Translations under genes and position numbers: made by a program
Assembly (NCBI GenBank): GCA_937974245.1
Contig: CALJKV010000020.1
Span: 1 to 27,036 of the forward strand
Source of the DNA: an uncultured Chloroflexota bacterium
GTDB lineage: Bacteria; Chloroflexota; Anaerolineae; Aggregatilineales; Phototrophicaceae
DNA: 27,036 nucleotides
Direction of reading: 5' to 3'
Notes under the pieces: model-generated
The model's input: only the letters and a program-made list of their open reading frames with translations
The model's database searches: none
What the model was told of the DNA's origin: nothing
Shown: positions 8,995-16,899 of the stretch, piece after piece
Numbering within the stretch: the first letter of the stretch is position 1
How the letters are laid out: every line of letters begins with the position of its first letter

Positions 8995-10449
8995 ATGCCG
9001 AAAATTACCACACCCGAATGGGTCAAAGACGCCGTTTTTTACCAGATTTTCCCGGATCGCTTCGCTAAAAGCGATAAGGTACTCAAGCCCAACAACCTCG
9101 AACCCTGGGACACGCCGCCGACCCCACAGGGCTACAAGGGCGGCGACCTGTACGGGGTGATCGAACACCTCGATCATATTCAGGAACTGGGCTGCAACGC
9201 CATCTACTTCACGCCGATTTTCCAGAGCGCCTGCAACCACCGTTACCACACGCACGACTATTACCAGGTAGACCCGCTGCTGGGCGGCAACAAGGCGTTT
9301 TACGCCCTGCGCGACGAAGTTCATAAACGCGGCATGAAACTCGTGCTGGATGGGGTGTTCAACCATGCCAGCCGGGGGCATATCTTTTTTAATGACATCC
9401 TGGAGAACGGGCCGCATTCGGCCTGGCTGGATTGGTTTACCGTCTATGACTGGCCGCTTTCGCCCTATGATGGGGGCAAACCGGCCAACTATGAAGCCTG
9501 GGTCGGCAACCGTGCCCTGCCCAAGTGGAACACCGATAACCCGCAGGTGCGCGAGTATATCATGCAGATTGCGGAACACTGGCTGCGGGAGGGCATTGAC
9601 GGCTGGCGGCTGGATGTGCCGTTCTGTGTGACCAGCCCCGGTTTCTGGAACGAGTTCCGTGACCGGGTGAAGGCGGTCAACCCGGAAGCCTACATCGTGG
9701 GCGAAGTGTGGTGGGACAGCACCAACTACCTGCAAGGCGACCAGTTTGACGCGGTGATGAACTACCTGTTCACCGAACCGGTGATCCAGTTCTGCGGGCA
9801 GGATGACATCGCCTTCGATCTGGTGATGGGGCCGTCGTATGACCCGTATCCGGGCATCAGCGGGAAGCACTTCGGCCACAAGCTGAACCGAACCATTTAC
9901 CGTTACGACTGGGAAGTCGCGCAGGTGCAGTTGAACCTGTTGAGCAGCCACGATACCGCCCGTATCCTGAGCATCCTCAATGGCGACAAGGCGGCGACCA
10001 GACTGGCGACGCTGCTGCTGCTGACCGTCCCCGGCGCACCCAGCATCTACTACGGCGACGAGATCGGGCTGCCGGGCGGCAACGACCCGGACTGCCGCCG
10101 CACCATCCCCTGGGATAAGCCGGAGACGTGGGATAACGACATGCTGGCGCACTACAAGGCGCTTACGGCGCTGCGCCACCAGCACGCGGCGCTGCGGAGG
10201 GGGCGTTTCGTCCACCTGTATTACGGCGAGAAAACCTATGCCTTCGGGCGTGAGCTGGGGGATGAGGCGCTACTGGTCGCGGTGAACGCCGGGAAATCCC
10301 CGCAAAAAGCTGAAATCCCGGTCAAGGATTTATTCGCGGACGGCACAGCACTGAAATCCCTGTTCGGGCAGGGCGATGTCACCGTCACGAACGGGCAGGT
10401 AACGGTCACGATCCCGGCACAGGCGGGAGTGATTCTGGGGCGGGCGTAG
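8995..10449 (+). CDS. GH13 alpha-amylase-family enzyme (neopullulanase/cyclomaltodextrinase/alpha-glucosidase type)
   Basis: The 484-residue protein is a (beta/alpha)8 barrel with all GH13 motifs: DGVFNH at 119-124, the nucleophile D207 in GWRLDVPF, the acid/base E237 in VGEVW, and D320 in LLSSHD. The motifs are closest to neopullulanase-type GH13 members, but there is no N-terminal CBM34 domain, so the protein starts directly at the barrel (WVKDAVFYQIFPDRF). A short beta domain closes the chain (about 405-484). No signal peptide is visible, so it should act in the cytoplasm on malto-oligosaccharides by retaining hydrolysis of alpha-1,4 (perhaps alpha-1,6) links. AAGGA lies about 9 bases before the ATG. 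Confidence 0.93.
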   Translation: MPKITTPEWVKDAVFYQIFPDRFAKSDKVLKPNNLEPWDTPPTPQGYKGGDLYGVIEHLDHIQELGCNAIYFTPIFQSACNHRYHTHDYYQVDPLLGGNKAFYALRDEVHKRGMKLVLDGVFNHASRGHIFFNDILENGPHSAWLDWFTVYDWPLSPYDGGKPANYEAWVGNRALPKWNTDNPQVREYIMQIAEHWLREGIDGWRLDVPFCVTSPGFWNEFRDRVKAVNPEAYIVGEVWWDSTNYLQGDQFDAVMNYLFTEPVIQFCGQDDIAFDLVMGPSYDPYPGISGKHFGHKLNRTIYRYDWEVAQVQLNLLSSHDTARILSILNGDKAATRLATLLLLTVPGAPSIYYGDEIGLPGGNDPDCRRTIPWDKPETWDNDMLAHYKALTALRHQHAALRRGRFVHLYYGEKTYAFGRELGDEALLVAVNAGKSPQKAEIPVKDLFADGTALKSLFGQGDVTVTNGQVTVTIPAQAGVILGRA

Positions 10450-10459
10450 AGAAACTTGA

Positions 10460-10507
10460 CCCCCTCTCAATCTTTCCTTCGGTCACCGCCGGCGGGGGAG
10501 ACTTGTC
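10460..10507 (+). repeat. Degenerate dispersed intergenic repeat, copy B
   Basis: The element begins CCCCCTCTCAATCT and ends GGGGAGACTTGTC, matching the ends of the copy at 88-126 in the opposite orientation. Its centre is unlike copy A. It lies between the GH13 stop and the next promoter. Confidence 0.5.
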
Positions 10508-10534
10508 TGCCTGGCAGGCTTGCGCGCTGAAAAC

Positions 10535-10564
10535 TTGACAGAAAACGAAAATTTGTTCTATACT
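10535..10564 (+). promoter_or_regulatory. Strong sigma70-type promoter of the VOC gene
   Basis: TTGACA (10535-10540, perfect) and TATACT (10559-10564) are separated by 18 bases, and the start codon is 57 bases downstream. It is one of the best promoter matches in the window, so this gene is probably well expressed on its own. Confidence 0.8.
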
Positions 10565-10621
10565 GAGGGTGTTCGTGAATAACCCCGGCGGACTGGTAAT
10601 GCGTTAGGGAGATAACCGATT

Positions 10622-10984
10622 ATGGAAAATGCAATCAATTGGTTCGATATTCCGGCCACCAATTATGAGCGCGCGAAGACCTTTTACACGACCATCCTTG
10701 GCAAGGCACTCGTCCCGATGGAAGGTATGCCTAACTACGTGATGTTTCCGAGTGACCGGGATGGTGTCGGCGGCGGGCTGAGTATCGAGGATGGACTGAA
10801 GCCGGGCGCTACCGGCACGCTGATTTACCTGAACGGGGGCGAAGACTTGAGCCTGATTCTGGATCGGGTCGAAGACGCAGGCGGCGAAGTCGTCATGCCC
10901 AAAACCGGCATCGGGTCAAACGGATTCGTCGCCCGCTTCAAGGATACCGAAGGCAACCTGATTGGGCTGCATTCGATGAAATAA
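10622..10984 (+). CDS. VOC/glyoxalase-fold protein
   Basis: The 120 residues match a single vicinal-oxygen-chelate module pair: INWFDIPATNYERAKTFYT at the N-terminus (typical first strand and helix) and FKDTEGNLIGLHS near the end (the last strand, with residues before the C-terminal His). The family includes metal-dependent lyases and dioxygenases and also metal-free binding proteins. The first-strand His of glyoxalase I is replaced (NWFDIP), so I cannot assign glyoxalase activity. It is monocistronic, with a strong promoter 57 bases upstream and a terminator 26 bases after the stop. AGGGAG lies about 10 bases before the ATG. Confidence 0.85.
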   Translation: MENAINWFDIPATNYERAKTFYTTILGKALVPMEGMPNYVMFPSDRDGVGGGLSIEDGLKPGATGTLIYLNGGEDLSLILDRVEDAGGEVVMPKTGIGSNGFVARFKDTEGNLIGLHSMK

Positions 10985-11010
10985 GGCATTTTGGCGCACA
11001 AAAGAAACAA

Positions 11011-11044
11011 AGCCCCAGGCTGTAAAGTCCGGGGCTGTTTTTTT
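11011..11044 (+). terminator. Rho-independent terminator, probably bidirectional
   Basis: AGCCCC-A-GGC and GTC-C-GGGGCT pair around a TGTAAA loop, then seven Ts follow a G. On the minus strand the same stem is followed by TTTGTTTCTTTT, so it can also end the convergent 68-residue gene. Confidence 0.88.
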
Positions 11045-11078
11045 AGGGAGTAAGTTGGATAGTGTCTGACCGGGGAAG

Positions 11079-11285
11079 TTACGATGGCCTGGACTTGCGC
11101 CGCCGCCCTATCTCGATCAGTTCGGACATGGCCGACTGCGTGCCGCCCATATAATTGAACGGGTGTCCTCCCTTGACATACCCTAGTGTGGGAGTGCCCT
11201 GGGCGGTAGTTTCGGCTGCATCCGAATGCTGCTGGCGAGCCTTAGGCAGCACCCAGTTACGCAGCATTTTGAAAGGACGCATCAT
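11079..11285 (-). CDS. Small hypothetical protein, 68 residues
   Basis: The ATG at 11285 has AAGGAG with 7-base spacing, which is the reason for accepting this gene; a second ATG follows directly. The protein is basic and rich in Arg/Lys at both ends (MRPFKMLRNWVLPKAR and IGRRRKSRPS), with a polar centre. No membrane segment or known domain is visible and I do not recognise it. It has its own possible promoter and shares the terminator at 11011-11044. It lies just beyond the end of the large minus-strand operon and beyond the 44-bp repeat. Confidence 0.6.
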   Translation of the reverse strand: MMRPFKMLRNWVLPKARQQHSDAAETTAQGTPTLGYVKGGHPFNYMGGTQSAMSELIEIGRRRKSRPS

Positions 11286-11319
11286 CTCTGGTCTCCTTCT
11301 GCGATGGGCATTCATTACC

Positions 11320-11347
11320 CATATAACTATTGTTGAACATTTGTCCA
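11320..11347 (-). promoter_or_regulatory. Possible promoter of the 68-residue gene
   Basis: On the minus strand TGGACA (11347-11342) and TATATG (11325-11320) are spaced by 16 bases, about 35 bases before the start codon. The match is partial. Confidence 0.35.
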
Positions 11348-11390
11348 GATCAGTCAAGCTGCCTGGATGTAACCACCAGAAGCTATTCAG

Positions 11391-11434
11391 GAACACTCCG
11401 GGTTGGAGAGTGGGCACATCCAGCGATCATCCAG
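11391..11434. repeat. 44-bp direct repeat, distal copy (3' end fragment of pilO)
   Basis: All 44 bases are identical to 15809-15852, in the same orientation; identity stops sharply on both sides. Read on the minus strand it encodes the last residues of the PilO-SH3 protein (LDDRWMCPLSNPECS), followed here directly by TGA. There is no rest of a gene upstream of it. Confidence 0.92.
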
Positions 11435-11475
11435 AGCGCCGGAAAACCAGTGACAGGCGGCGATTGTCCGGCGCT
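11435..11475 (-). repeat. Inverted repeat at the end of the signalling genes
   Basis: AGCGCCGG (11435-11442) and CCGGCGCT (11468-11475) are perfect 8-bp arms with a 25-base loop. The arm overlaps the stop codon of the last kinase gene and abuts the 44-bp repeat. It lacks a T-run, so it could be a weak transcript end or the trace of a recombination site. Confidence 0.5.
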
Positions 11476-12566
11476 TACCGGACGGGCAGGCTGACACGGA
11501 CCGTCGTTCCCTCATCGAGCGCGCTTTCAATTGTCAGATCACCATCATGTAATTCCGCCACCTGTTTGGCAATCGCCAGCCCCAGCCCGCTGCCCTGCTG
11601 CTCGTAGTGCTTCCGGTCAAACTGCATATAGGCGCCAATCGCTCTGGTCTGTTCCGGCTCCATGCCCCGGCCCCGGTCCCGCACTGACAGGATATAGCGC
11701 TGGCCTTCGACCCGTGTGGTCACGACAACCATCGTATCCGGCGCGGAGAACTTGAAGGCGTTATCCACGATTTCGCGGATGATCTTTTCCAGGTACTCCT
11801 CCGAAATGGCTGCCGAGGCATTATCAGCCTCGACCTCAAGATCGGCCAGGCGCTGGTGTTCATCGGCAACCTGCCATGCAGTTTGTCTGACATAGTCGCC
11901 AGGGAAACTGGTAGTCACCTGGCGCAACCGCTTCAGGTTGGCCGGGTCGGAAGCGATGGCCTGAAGCCGGGTGTAGAGCAGGTAATTCTCTATGAGGCGG
12001 TTCAACCGCTCCCCGGAATCGTAGATTGAGCGCCCCATTTTGGCGACATCCTGCGGCGTCAGTGAATCGCTGTTTTCTTCGAGGATCGCGCCGTAACCCA
12101 GGATGCAGATGAGCGGGGTACGCAGTTCATGCGGCAGGTGCGCCGCAATCGCATAGCGCAGGTCTTCAAGCCCGCTGGTGATCTCCTCCTCAACCCGCGC
12201 CCGTTTGTTGATGCGGGACTGAACGGCCTGCAGGAGTTCGTCGCGGGTAAAGGGCTTGGTCAGGTAGTCATCCGCCCCCATCCCCATGCCTTTGCGCAGG
12301 TCCTTCTTATCGGCTTTGGCCGTCAGGAAGATGAACGGAATCGCCGCCGTCGGGCGTTCTTCCTGAAGCTGGCGAAACACGCCGTAGCCGTCAAGGTGGG
12401 GCATCATGATGTCGGAGAGAATCAGGTCAGGGCGGTTCTGGCGGGCGAGCGCCACGCCGGAAATGCCGTCCTCTGCTTCGATCACCGAATACCCCTCATA
12501 ACCCAGGATTCCAGCGACTTCTTCTCGGATTCCTTCTTCGTCGTCAATGACAAGAATTGCAGTCAT
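11475..12566 (-). CDS. Hybrid REC-histidine kinase
   Basis: The 363 residues carry an N-terminal receiver domain (about 1-120; phosphoacceptor D52 in LILSDIMMPHLDGY, KPF near 104-106), a HisKA dimerisation domain with H146 in LPHELRTPL, and a C-terminal HATPase_c domain (N box EIVDNAFKFS, G1 DRGRGMEP, G2 GSGLGLAIAKQVAE). No membrane or sensor domain is present, so it should be a cytoplasmic relay that takes a phosphate from another kinase. It is a paralogue of the gene just upstream, with the same architecture. It is the last gene of the long minus-strand run; AGGAG lies 11 bases before the ATG. It is within the block bracketed by the 44-bp repeats. Confidence 0.92.
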   Translation of the reverse strand: MTAILVIDDEEGIREEVAGILGYEGYSVIEAEDGISGVALARQNRPDLILSDIMMPHLDGYGVFRQLQEERPTAAIPFIFLTAKADKKDLRKGMGMGADDYLTKPFTRDELLQAVQSRINKRARVEEEITSGLEDLRYAIAAHLPHELRTPLICILGYGAILEENSDSLTPQDVAKMGRSIYDSGERLNRLIENYLLYTRLQAIASDPANLKRLRQVTTSFPGDYVRQTAWQVADEHQRLADLEVEADNASAAISEEYLEKIIREIVDNAFKFSAPDTMVVVTTRVEGQRYILSVRDRGRGMEPEQTRAIGAYMQFDRKHYEQQGSGLGLAIAKQVAELHDGDLTIESALDEGTTVRVSLPVR

Positions 12567-12605
12567 AGTTGGTGGTTCTCCTAAACGGAACTCTGCGGCA
12601 GCATC

Positions 12606-13715
12606 TTAATTACAGGCAGCCGGCAGATTGATTTCGATTTGTGTTCCCCGGTCTGGCACGGATCGCAGGGTAAGCGCCCCACCATGCGCTTCGACAATCT
12701 GCTGGGCGACAAACAACCCCAGCCCCATTCCCTGCTGTTCCTGAGTGTCCCGCTCTGGCTGGCTGAACCGCTGGAGCAGTTTCTCCTGATCCTGGAAGGA
12801 CATACCCTTACCATAATCGAGCACCGTGACAAAAACCCGGCCATTGGTTTGCCACTGGTGGATGCCGACATCTTCCGTCAAGGGCGTGAAATCCAGGGCA
12901 TTGGCGATGACTTCGGCCAGCGCATGTTTGAGTGACTGGGAATGCACCGTGACCAGCGCCTCGCTGTCCATCATATCCATCTGGATGCTGCCAGTCTGCT
13001 TGCGCAAGGCGAAGCGCCGCGCCAGAGCAACCGAACTGCTGATGATGGTTGAGAGGGGCGTTACCTGCCCGTTTTCCAGGATGTCTTTCCGGTTGAGCAG
13101 CCCGGTTTCAATCTGGGTCAGGTAGACCATTTGCTCAACCACGTGGTTCAGGCGGTCAATCCCCAGCCCCATTGTTTCGAGCATGTCCTGCATACTGCCG
13201 GGGGTCATCCGGCTCAGTTGGCGCTGGATGATGTCTTTCGCCATCTGCACCGAAACTAGCGGGGTGCGCAGTTCATGGACGACCATGCGCGCCAGCGACG
13301 ACTTCGCCTGTTCCAGTTCCTGGCTGAAGCTGTCGGTCAGGGCGGTGCGGCGCTTCAGGCGGGCCCGCACGGCCGCCAGCAGTTCGGAACGGCTGAAGGG
13401 CTTGGTCAGGTAGTCGTCTGCCCCCAGTTCCATGCCGTGCCGCATGAACGATTTGTCGGCGCGGGCGGTCAGGAACATGAACGGGATCATGATCGTTTGC
13501 GGGTTGTTCCGCAGTTCGAGCAGGACGTTGTACCCGTCCATTTCCGGCATGGCGATATCGCAGACGATCAGGTCTAACGGGATTTCGCGCTGTGCCACCT
13601 GCACTCCCTGGAGGCCGTTTTCAGCCGTCAGCACATCGAATCCCTCAAACTGGAGCGTTGAGGCGATTTCTTCCAACAATGGTTGTTCGTCTTCAATGAC
13701 GAGAATGCGCGGCAT
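12606..13715 (-). CDS. Hybrid REC-histidine kinase, paralogue
   Basis: I use ATG 13715 (369 residues), with AAGGA about 11 bases upstream; a TTG six bases earlier is possible. The receiver domain comes first (D53 in LIVCDIAMPEMDGY, KPF at 105-107), then HisKA with H147 in VVHELRTPL, then HATPase_c (N box EVIANALDFTP, G1 DYGKGM, G2 GMGLGLFVAQQIVE). The N box is slightly diverged but keeps the Asn. It starts 7 bases after the triple-PAS kinase stop, so the two are probably translated together and may form a relay: membrane-free PAS sensor kinase to REC-kinase to REC-kinase. No DNA-binding output domain is present. Confidence 0.92.
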   Translation of the reverse strand: MPRILVIEDEQPLLEEIASTLQFEGFDVLTAENGLQGVQVAQREIPLDLIVCDIAMPEMDGYNVLLELRNNPQTIMIPFMFLTARADKSFMRHGMELGADDYLTKPFSRSELLAAVRARLKRRTALTDSFSQELEQAKSSLARMVVHELRTPLVSVQMAKDIIQRQLSRMTPGSMQDMLETMGLGIDRLNHVVEQMVYLTQIETGLLNRKDILENGQVTPLSTIISSSVALARRFALRKQTGSIQMDMMDSEALVTVHSQSLKHALAEVIANALDFTPLTEDVGIHQWQTNGRVFVTVLDYGKGMSFQDQEKLLQRFSQPERDTQEQQGMGLGLFVAQQIVEAHGGALTLRSVPDRGTQIEINLPAACN

Positions 13716-13722
13716 AGTCAAT

Positions 13723-15789
13723 TCATCCTTCGATATTCGGTTCGAGTGGTAGATTTACGGTAAATGTCGTTCCCACATCAACCGTGCTTTGGAATGTGAT
13801 CGTGCCGCCATGCAGTTCCACGCCGTGTTGGGTGATCGCCAGCCCTAAGCCGGTCCCTGACTGGTTGCGGGCATTCTGTGCGCGATGAAACGCTTCAAAG
13901 AGGTGTTTCTGATCTTCTTCGGGGATACCGATGCCTTCATCCTGGAAGGTCATCACAATCATGCCCTGCGCTTCGGTCACGTCGAAGCAGATGGTCGTGC
14001 CCGCCGCCGAGTATTTGATGGCGTTGGTGAGTATGTTCACGGTGATCTGGCGCAGCAGCTTGCGGTCAACTACCGCTTCCAGGTTCTCATCGGCGCAGGT
14101 ATAGATAATGGTATGCTGAGCGGGGTCGGTGGCGGTCATGTCGTCAATGATGTCCAGGAAGAAGGGATGCACGGCGGTCTGCACCGGCGAGAAATCCATA
14201 TTCCCGGTCTGGAAGCGGCCCAGGGTCAGCACGTCATCCAGCATCATCGTCATGTGTCGAATCTGCGCATCAATCTTTGTGAAGCGTTTTTCCCGATCCC
14301 CATCATTCATCCGGTCGTAATAGTGCCGCAGGGCGTCCGAGGTGGTCTGGATGGTTGCCAGCGGGGTGCGAAATTCGTGGGACGCCATCGAGACAAAGCG
14401 GGTTTTCAGGTCGCCCAGTTCACGTTCTTGCGCCAGCGCCTGGCGTAGTTCCTCTTCCATCTGTTTGCGCCGGCTGATGTCGCGCACACTGCAAATGATC
14501 CCCAGTATCCCTTCCCCTTCCTTACTGCTGTAGATCGAAGAGATAGCAGCTTCAGCGGGGAAGGTTGTGCCATCTTTGCGGCGGATCACCAGTTCAACCT
14601 GCTCCGGGTTATGGGTTTCGAGCAGCTTATCCAGCTGGCGGGTGAGGACTTCAATGTAATCCGGCTCGACCAGGATGGTAAGCGGGTCGCCATAGATTTC
14701 ATCGGGCTGGTAGCCCAGCAGCCCGTAAAAGGCGGGGTTGGCCTGCTGGAATGTGCCGTCCGGGTAGGCCACGATGATCGCGTCGCTGTTATTGTTGAGG
14801 ATGGCCTCAACCCTTTTCTTGAGGTGGCGCAGATGCACTTCGCTTTCGAGAATCGCGTCTTCGGTGCGCTTGCGCCCGGTAATATCGCGCACAACGCTCT
14901 GGATATGCAGGGGCGAACCATCCGCCGTGCGAACCAGTTCGACATTGATTTCAACGACAATCTGGTTGCCATCTTTCCTGCGGAACACCCGTTCATACAT
15001 GGAGATATGCTCGCCCTGCATCAGGCGTTCCATAATATTTTCGCTCTCGGTCGTCTCCAGCGAGAGTTCCCGAAATGAGAGGTGCTGAATTTCTTCGGGG
15101 GAATATCCCAGCATCTCGGAGGCGCGGCGATTGGCTTGCAGGTGGTTGCCGTTCAGGTCAAGGATGAACACAGCGTCATGTGCCTGCTCGAACAGGGCAT
15201 GATAGCGATGCTCGGCCTCCTGCAGAGTGCGTTCGTGCTGCTTGCGTTCGGTAATGTCGTGTACGATGCTCTGGAAGCCGACGATCTTCTCATTGTCGAA
15301 GATCGGGGAAACCACCTGTTCGACCCAACGGGTTTCGCCACAGCAGGTCACGATCGGGAAGTCCAGGACGGTTTCCAGGGTCTCTTCGCTTGCGAGCTGT
15401 TCCCGGTAAAAATCACGGACCTTCGCCCGCCATTCGGGCACGATTAATTCGGTGAAGTGGCGGCCAACAATACTCTGCTGTTCGTAGCCGGTAAGGCGGC
15501 GTGTCGCCGGGTTGGCATAGACGAAGAATCCCTGCCGGTTGATCATGTAGACGACATCGGTGGTGCGTTCGACCAGCATCTTATACCGCTGGGTACTCTC
15601 GCGGAGCGCATCCTCCATCCGTCGCAGTTCAGTTTTCGCCACCTGGTGTTCCTGGGTGATGCGGGTGAGCGCCTGCCCAAGATTTTCGTCCGCCGGGGAG
15701 CCAGCGGGCGGGTTCAGCGACGGCAGTCCGGCATCTACGGTGATGGATTCTGCCTGATCGTGATGGTCTTCGTGTCCCTGATGCGCCAT
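13723..15789 (-). CDS. Triple-PAS sensor histidine kinase
   Basis: ATG 15789 is preferred because AGGAG is 9 bases upstream; an ATG at 15798 touches that site. The 688 residues have a short polar N-terminus, three PAS domains (about 66-182, 192-307 and 325-442, each ending in a PAC-like RDIxxRK), a HisKA domain with H471 in MASHEFRTPL and a HATPase_c domain (N box NILTNAIKYS, G1 DEGIGIPEE, G2 GTGLGLAITQHGVE). There are no membrane segments, so the PAS domains sense a cytoplasmic signal such as redox, oxygen or a ligand. It follows pilO after 12 bases, but the junction carries one copy of the 44-bp repeat, so its place in the pilus/archaellum operon may be secondary. Confidence 0.93.
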   Translation of the reverse strand: MAHQGHEDHHDQAESITVDAGLPSLNPPAGSPADENLGQALTRITQEHQVAKTELRRMEDALRESTQRYKMLVERTTDVVYMINRQGFFVYANPATRRLTGYEQQSIVGRHFTELIVPEWRAKVRDFYREQLASEETLETVLDFPIVTCCGETRWVEQVVSPIFDNEKIVGFQSIVHDITERKQHERTLQEAEHRYHALFEQAHDAVFILDLNGNHLQANRRASEMLGYSPEEIQHLSFRELSLETTESENIMERLMQGEHISMYERVFRRKDGNQIVVEINVELVRTADGSPLHIQSVVRDITGRKRTEDAILESEVHLRHLKKRVEAILNNNSDAIIVAYPDGTFQQANPAFYGLLGYQPDEIYGDPLTILVEPDYIEVLTRQLDKLLETHNPEQVELVIRRKDGTTFPAEAAISSIYSSKEGEGILGIICSVRDISRRKQMEEELRQALAQERELGDLKTRFVSMASHEFRTPLATIQTTSDALRHYYDRMNDGDREKRFTKIDAQIRHMTMMLDDVLTLGRFQTGNMDFSPVQTAVHPFFLDIIDDMTATDPAQHTIIYTCADENLEAVVDRKLLRQITVNILTNAIKYSAAGTTICFDVTEAQGMIVMTFQDEGIGIPEEDQKHLFEAFHRAQNARNQSGTGLGLAITQHGVELHGGTITFQSTVDVGTTFTVNLPLEPNIEG

Positions 15790-15801
15790 ACAGCTCATCT
15801 C

Positions 15802-16899
15802 CTACTCCGAACACTCCGGGTTGGAGAGTGGGCACATCCAGCGATCATCCAGGCTGGCCTCGGCCGCCCATCCCTGGTAGCTGCCGAATCCTTCGCGCTC
15901 GACAAACCAGTACCAGATATTGCGTCCGTTCCAGGTGCCGCATACAGGCCCGGCCAGGATATGCAACTGCTGGTCGTCATAAGCCTGAGCCCTGGTCTCC
16001 ACGTAAGGGTCAGGGGCATCCACCCGCGCCAGGATGCGGAGTGCGCCGTTCTGGTTAAAGTCCACAATGACCGTATCACCCACCGCGAACAGGGTTTCAG
16101 GCGCGCCAGGGCAGGAGGCATCCGCCGCCGGGAGGGTATAGTCGCCTACCGAAGTCACCACCACTTCAATGGTGGGCACCGCATCCGGCAGGACCGAGAA
16201 GGCCGTGCCGGTGACATCGGTCACTTGCTCTGTATTGTCGGGCGCCGGTGTAACGGCAAATTGTATCGCAGCGATACCCGGTGCTTCCGGCAGTTCGCTC
16301 AAGGCCGTTCCGTTTGCCAGCGGGGAGACGTACAGCGACACATCCATCATGAGCGTATCCACCCCCTGGCTCTGGCTGATACTGATATTGTTGAGTATGA
16401 CACCCGCAGCGGCGGCTTCCCGAATCCGCACCAGGAATTGCAGCAGTTGGGTCGTGGGGCCGGTGATCTGGAGGCGGTACAGGCGTATTTCATATAGCTG
16501 CGTATCTGGCGCCGGCTGGACAGGAGGCTGTGAGCGCAGGGAAGCAATTTCCACCTGAGTTTCCTGGGCATAGACATACAACTGGCTCAAGAGCTGGTCG
16601 GCCTGGTCAGCGGTGAGGAACTGTCCGGCTGTTTCTTCGAGCAGTGTCTGGGCGGAATCGACCTGGTTCTGAATAATGGCGACCCGCACATTCTCATCCT
16701 GCTCCCCGGCCTGGTCGTCGAGCGTCTGCTGGGCGGCGGCGATCTGGGCAACAATCTCCTCATGTGCCTGCCAGGCAGGGAAAATGACGACTGCCGCGAA
16801 GAGCACGTTGCCGAAGATAATCATCCCGATGAGCATAATCGGCAGGAGCGCGAAGATTTTCTCCACGATCGAGACCGACATCCCGTCCATATCATCCAT
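15802..16899 (-). CDS. pilO: PilO-like type IV pilus alignment protein with C-terminal SH3-like domain
   Basis: The start is ATG 16899, with AAGGTGG about 6 bases upstream; it overlaps the pilN stop by 8 bases. The 365 residues begin with a short cytoplasmic part, one membrane helix (about 12-42), a coiled coil (about 44-90) and a PilO-type ferredoxin-like core (about 98-193, with YEIRLYRLQITGPTTQLLQF). About 170 further residues follow, ending in a beta-rich SH3-like domain (269-353, LFAVGDTVIVDF to YWFVEREGFGSYQGW). Typical PilO is near 200 residues, so the SH3 part is an addition; in other proteins SH3b modules bind peptidoglycan. PilN and PilO form a heterodimer linking the inner membrane motor to the envelope. 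The last 44 bases of the coding end recur at 11391-11434. Confidence 0.78.
   Translation of the reverse strand: MDDMDGMSVSIVEKIFALLPIMLIGMIIFGNVLFAAVVIFPAWQAHEEIVAQIAAAQQTLDDQAGEQDENVRVAIIQNQVDSAQTLLEETAGQFLTADQADQLLSQLYVYAQETQVEIASLRSQPPVQPAPDTQLYEIRLYRLQITGPTTQLLQFLVRIREAAAAGVILNNISISQSQGVDTLMMDVSLYVSPLANGTALSELPEAPGIAAIQFAVTPAPDNTEQVTDVTGTAFSVLPDAVPTIEVVVTSVGDYTLPAADASCPGAPETLFAVGDTVIVDFNQNGALRILARVDAPDPYVETRAQAYDDQQLHILAGPVCGTWNGRNIWYWFVEREGFGSYQGWAAEASLDDRWMCPLSNPECSE
15809..15852. repeat. 44-bp direct repeat, proximal copy (inside the 3' end of pilO)
   Basis: Identical over 44 bases to 11391-11434. It covers nearly the last 15 codons of pilO. The two copies bracket the three kinase genes, 11435-15808. 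Confidence 0.92.

Noticed and set aside
7898..10215. Long minus-strand open frames opposite prfA and the GH13 gene (357 and 415 codons)
   Set aside because: They lie exactly antisense to well-identified genes. Their products are rich in Arg, His, Gln and Val without recognisable domains, which is what codon bias in GC-rich genes produces.
11435..11475. Rho-independent terminator at the end of the operon
   Set aside because: The 8-bp stem is good, but the loop is 25 bases and there is no T-run on the minus strand; kept only as an inverted repeat.
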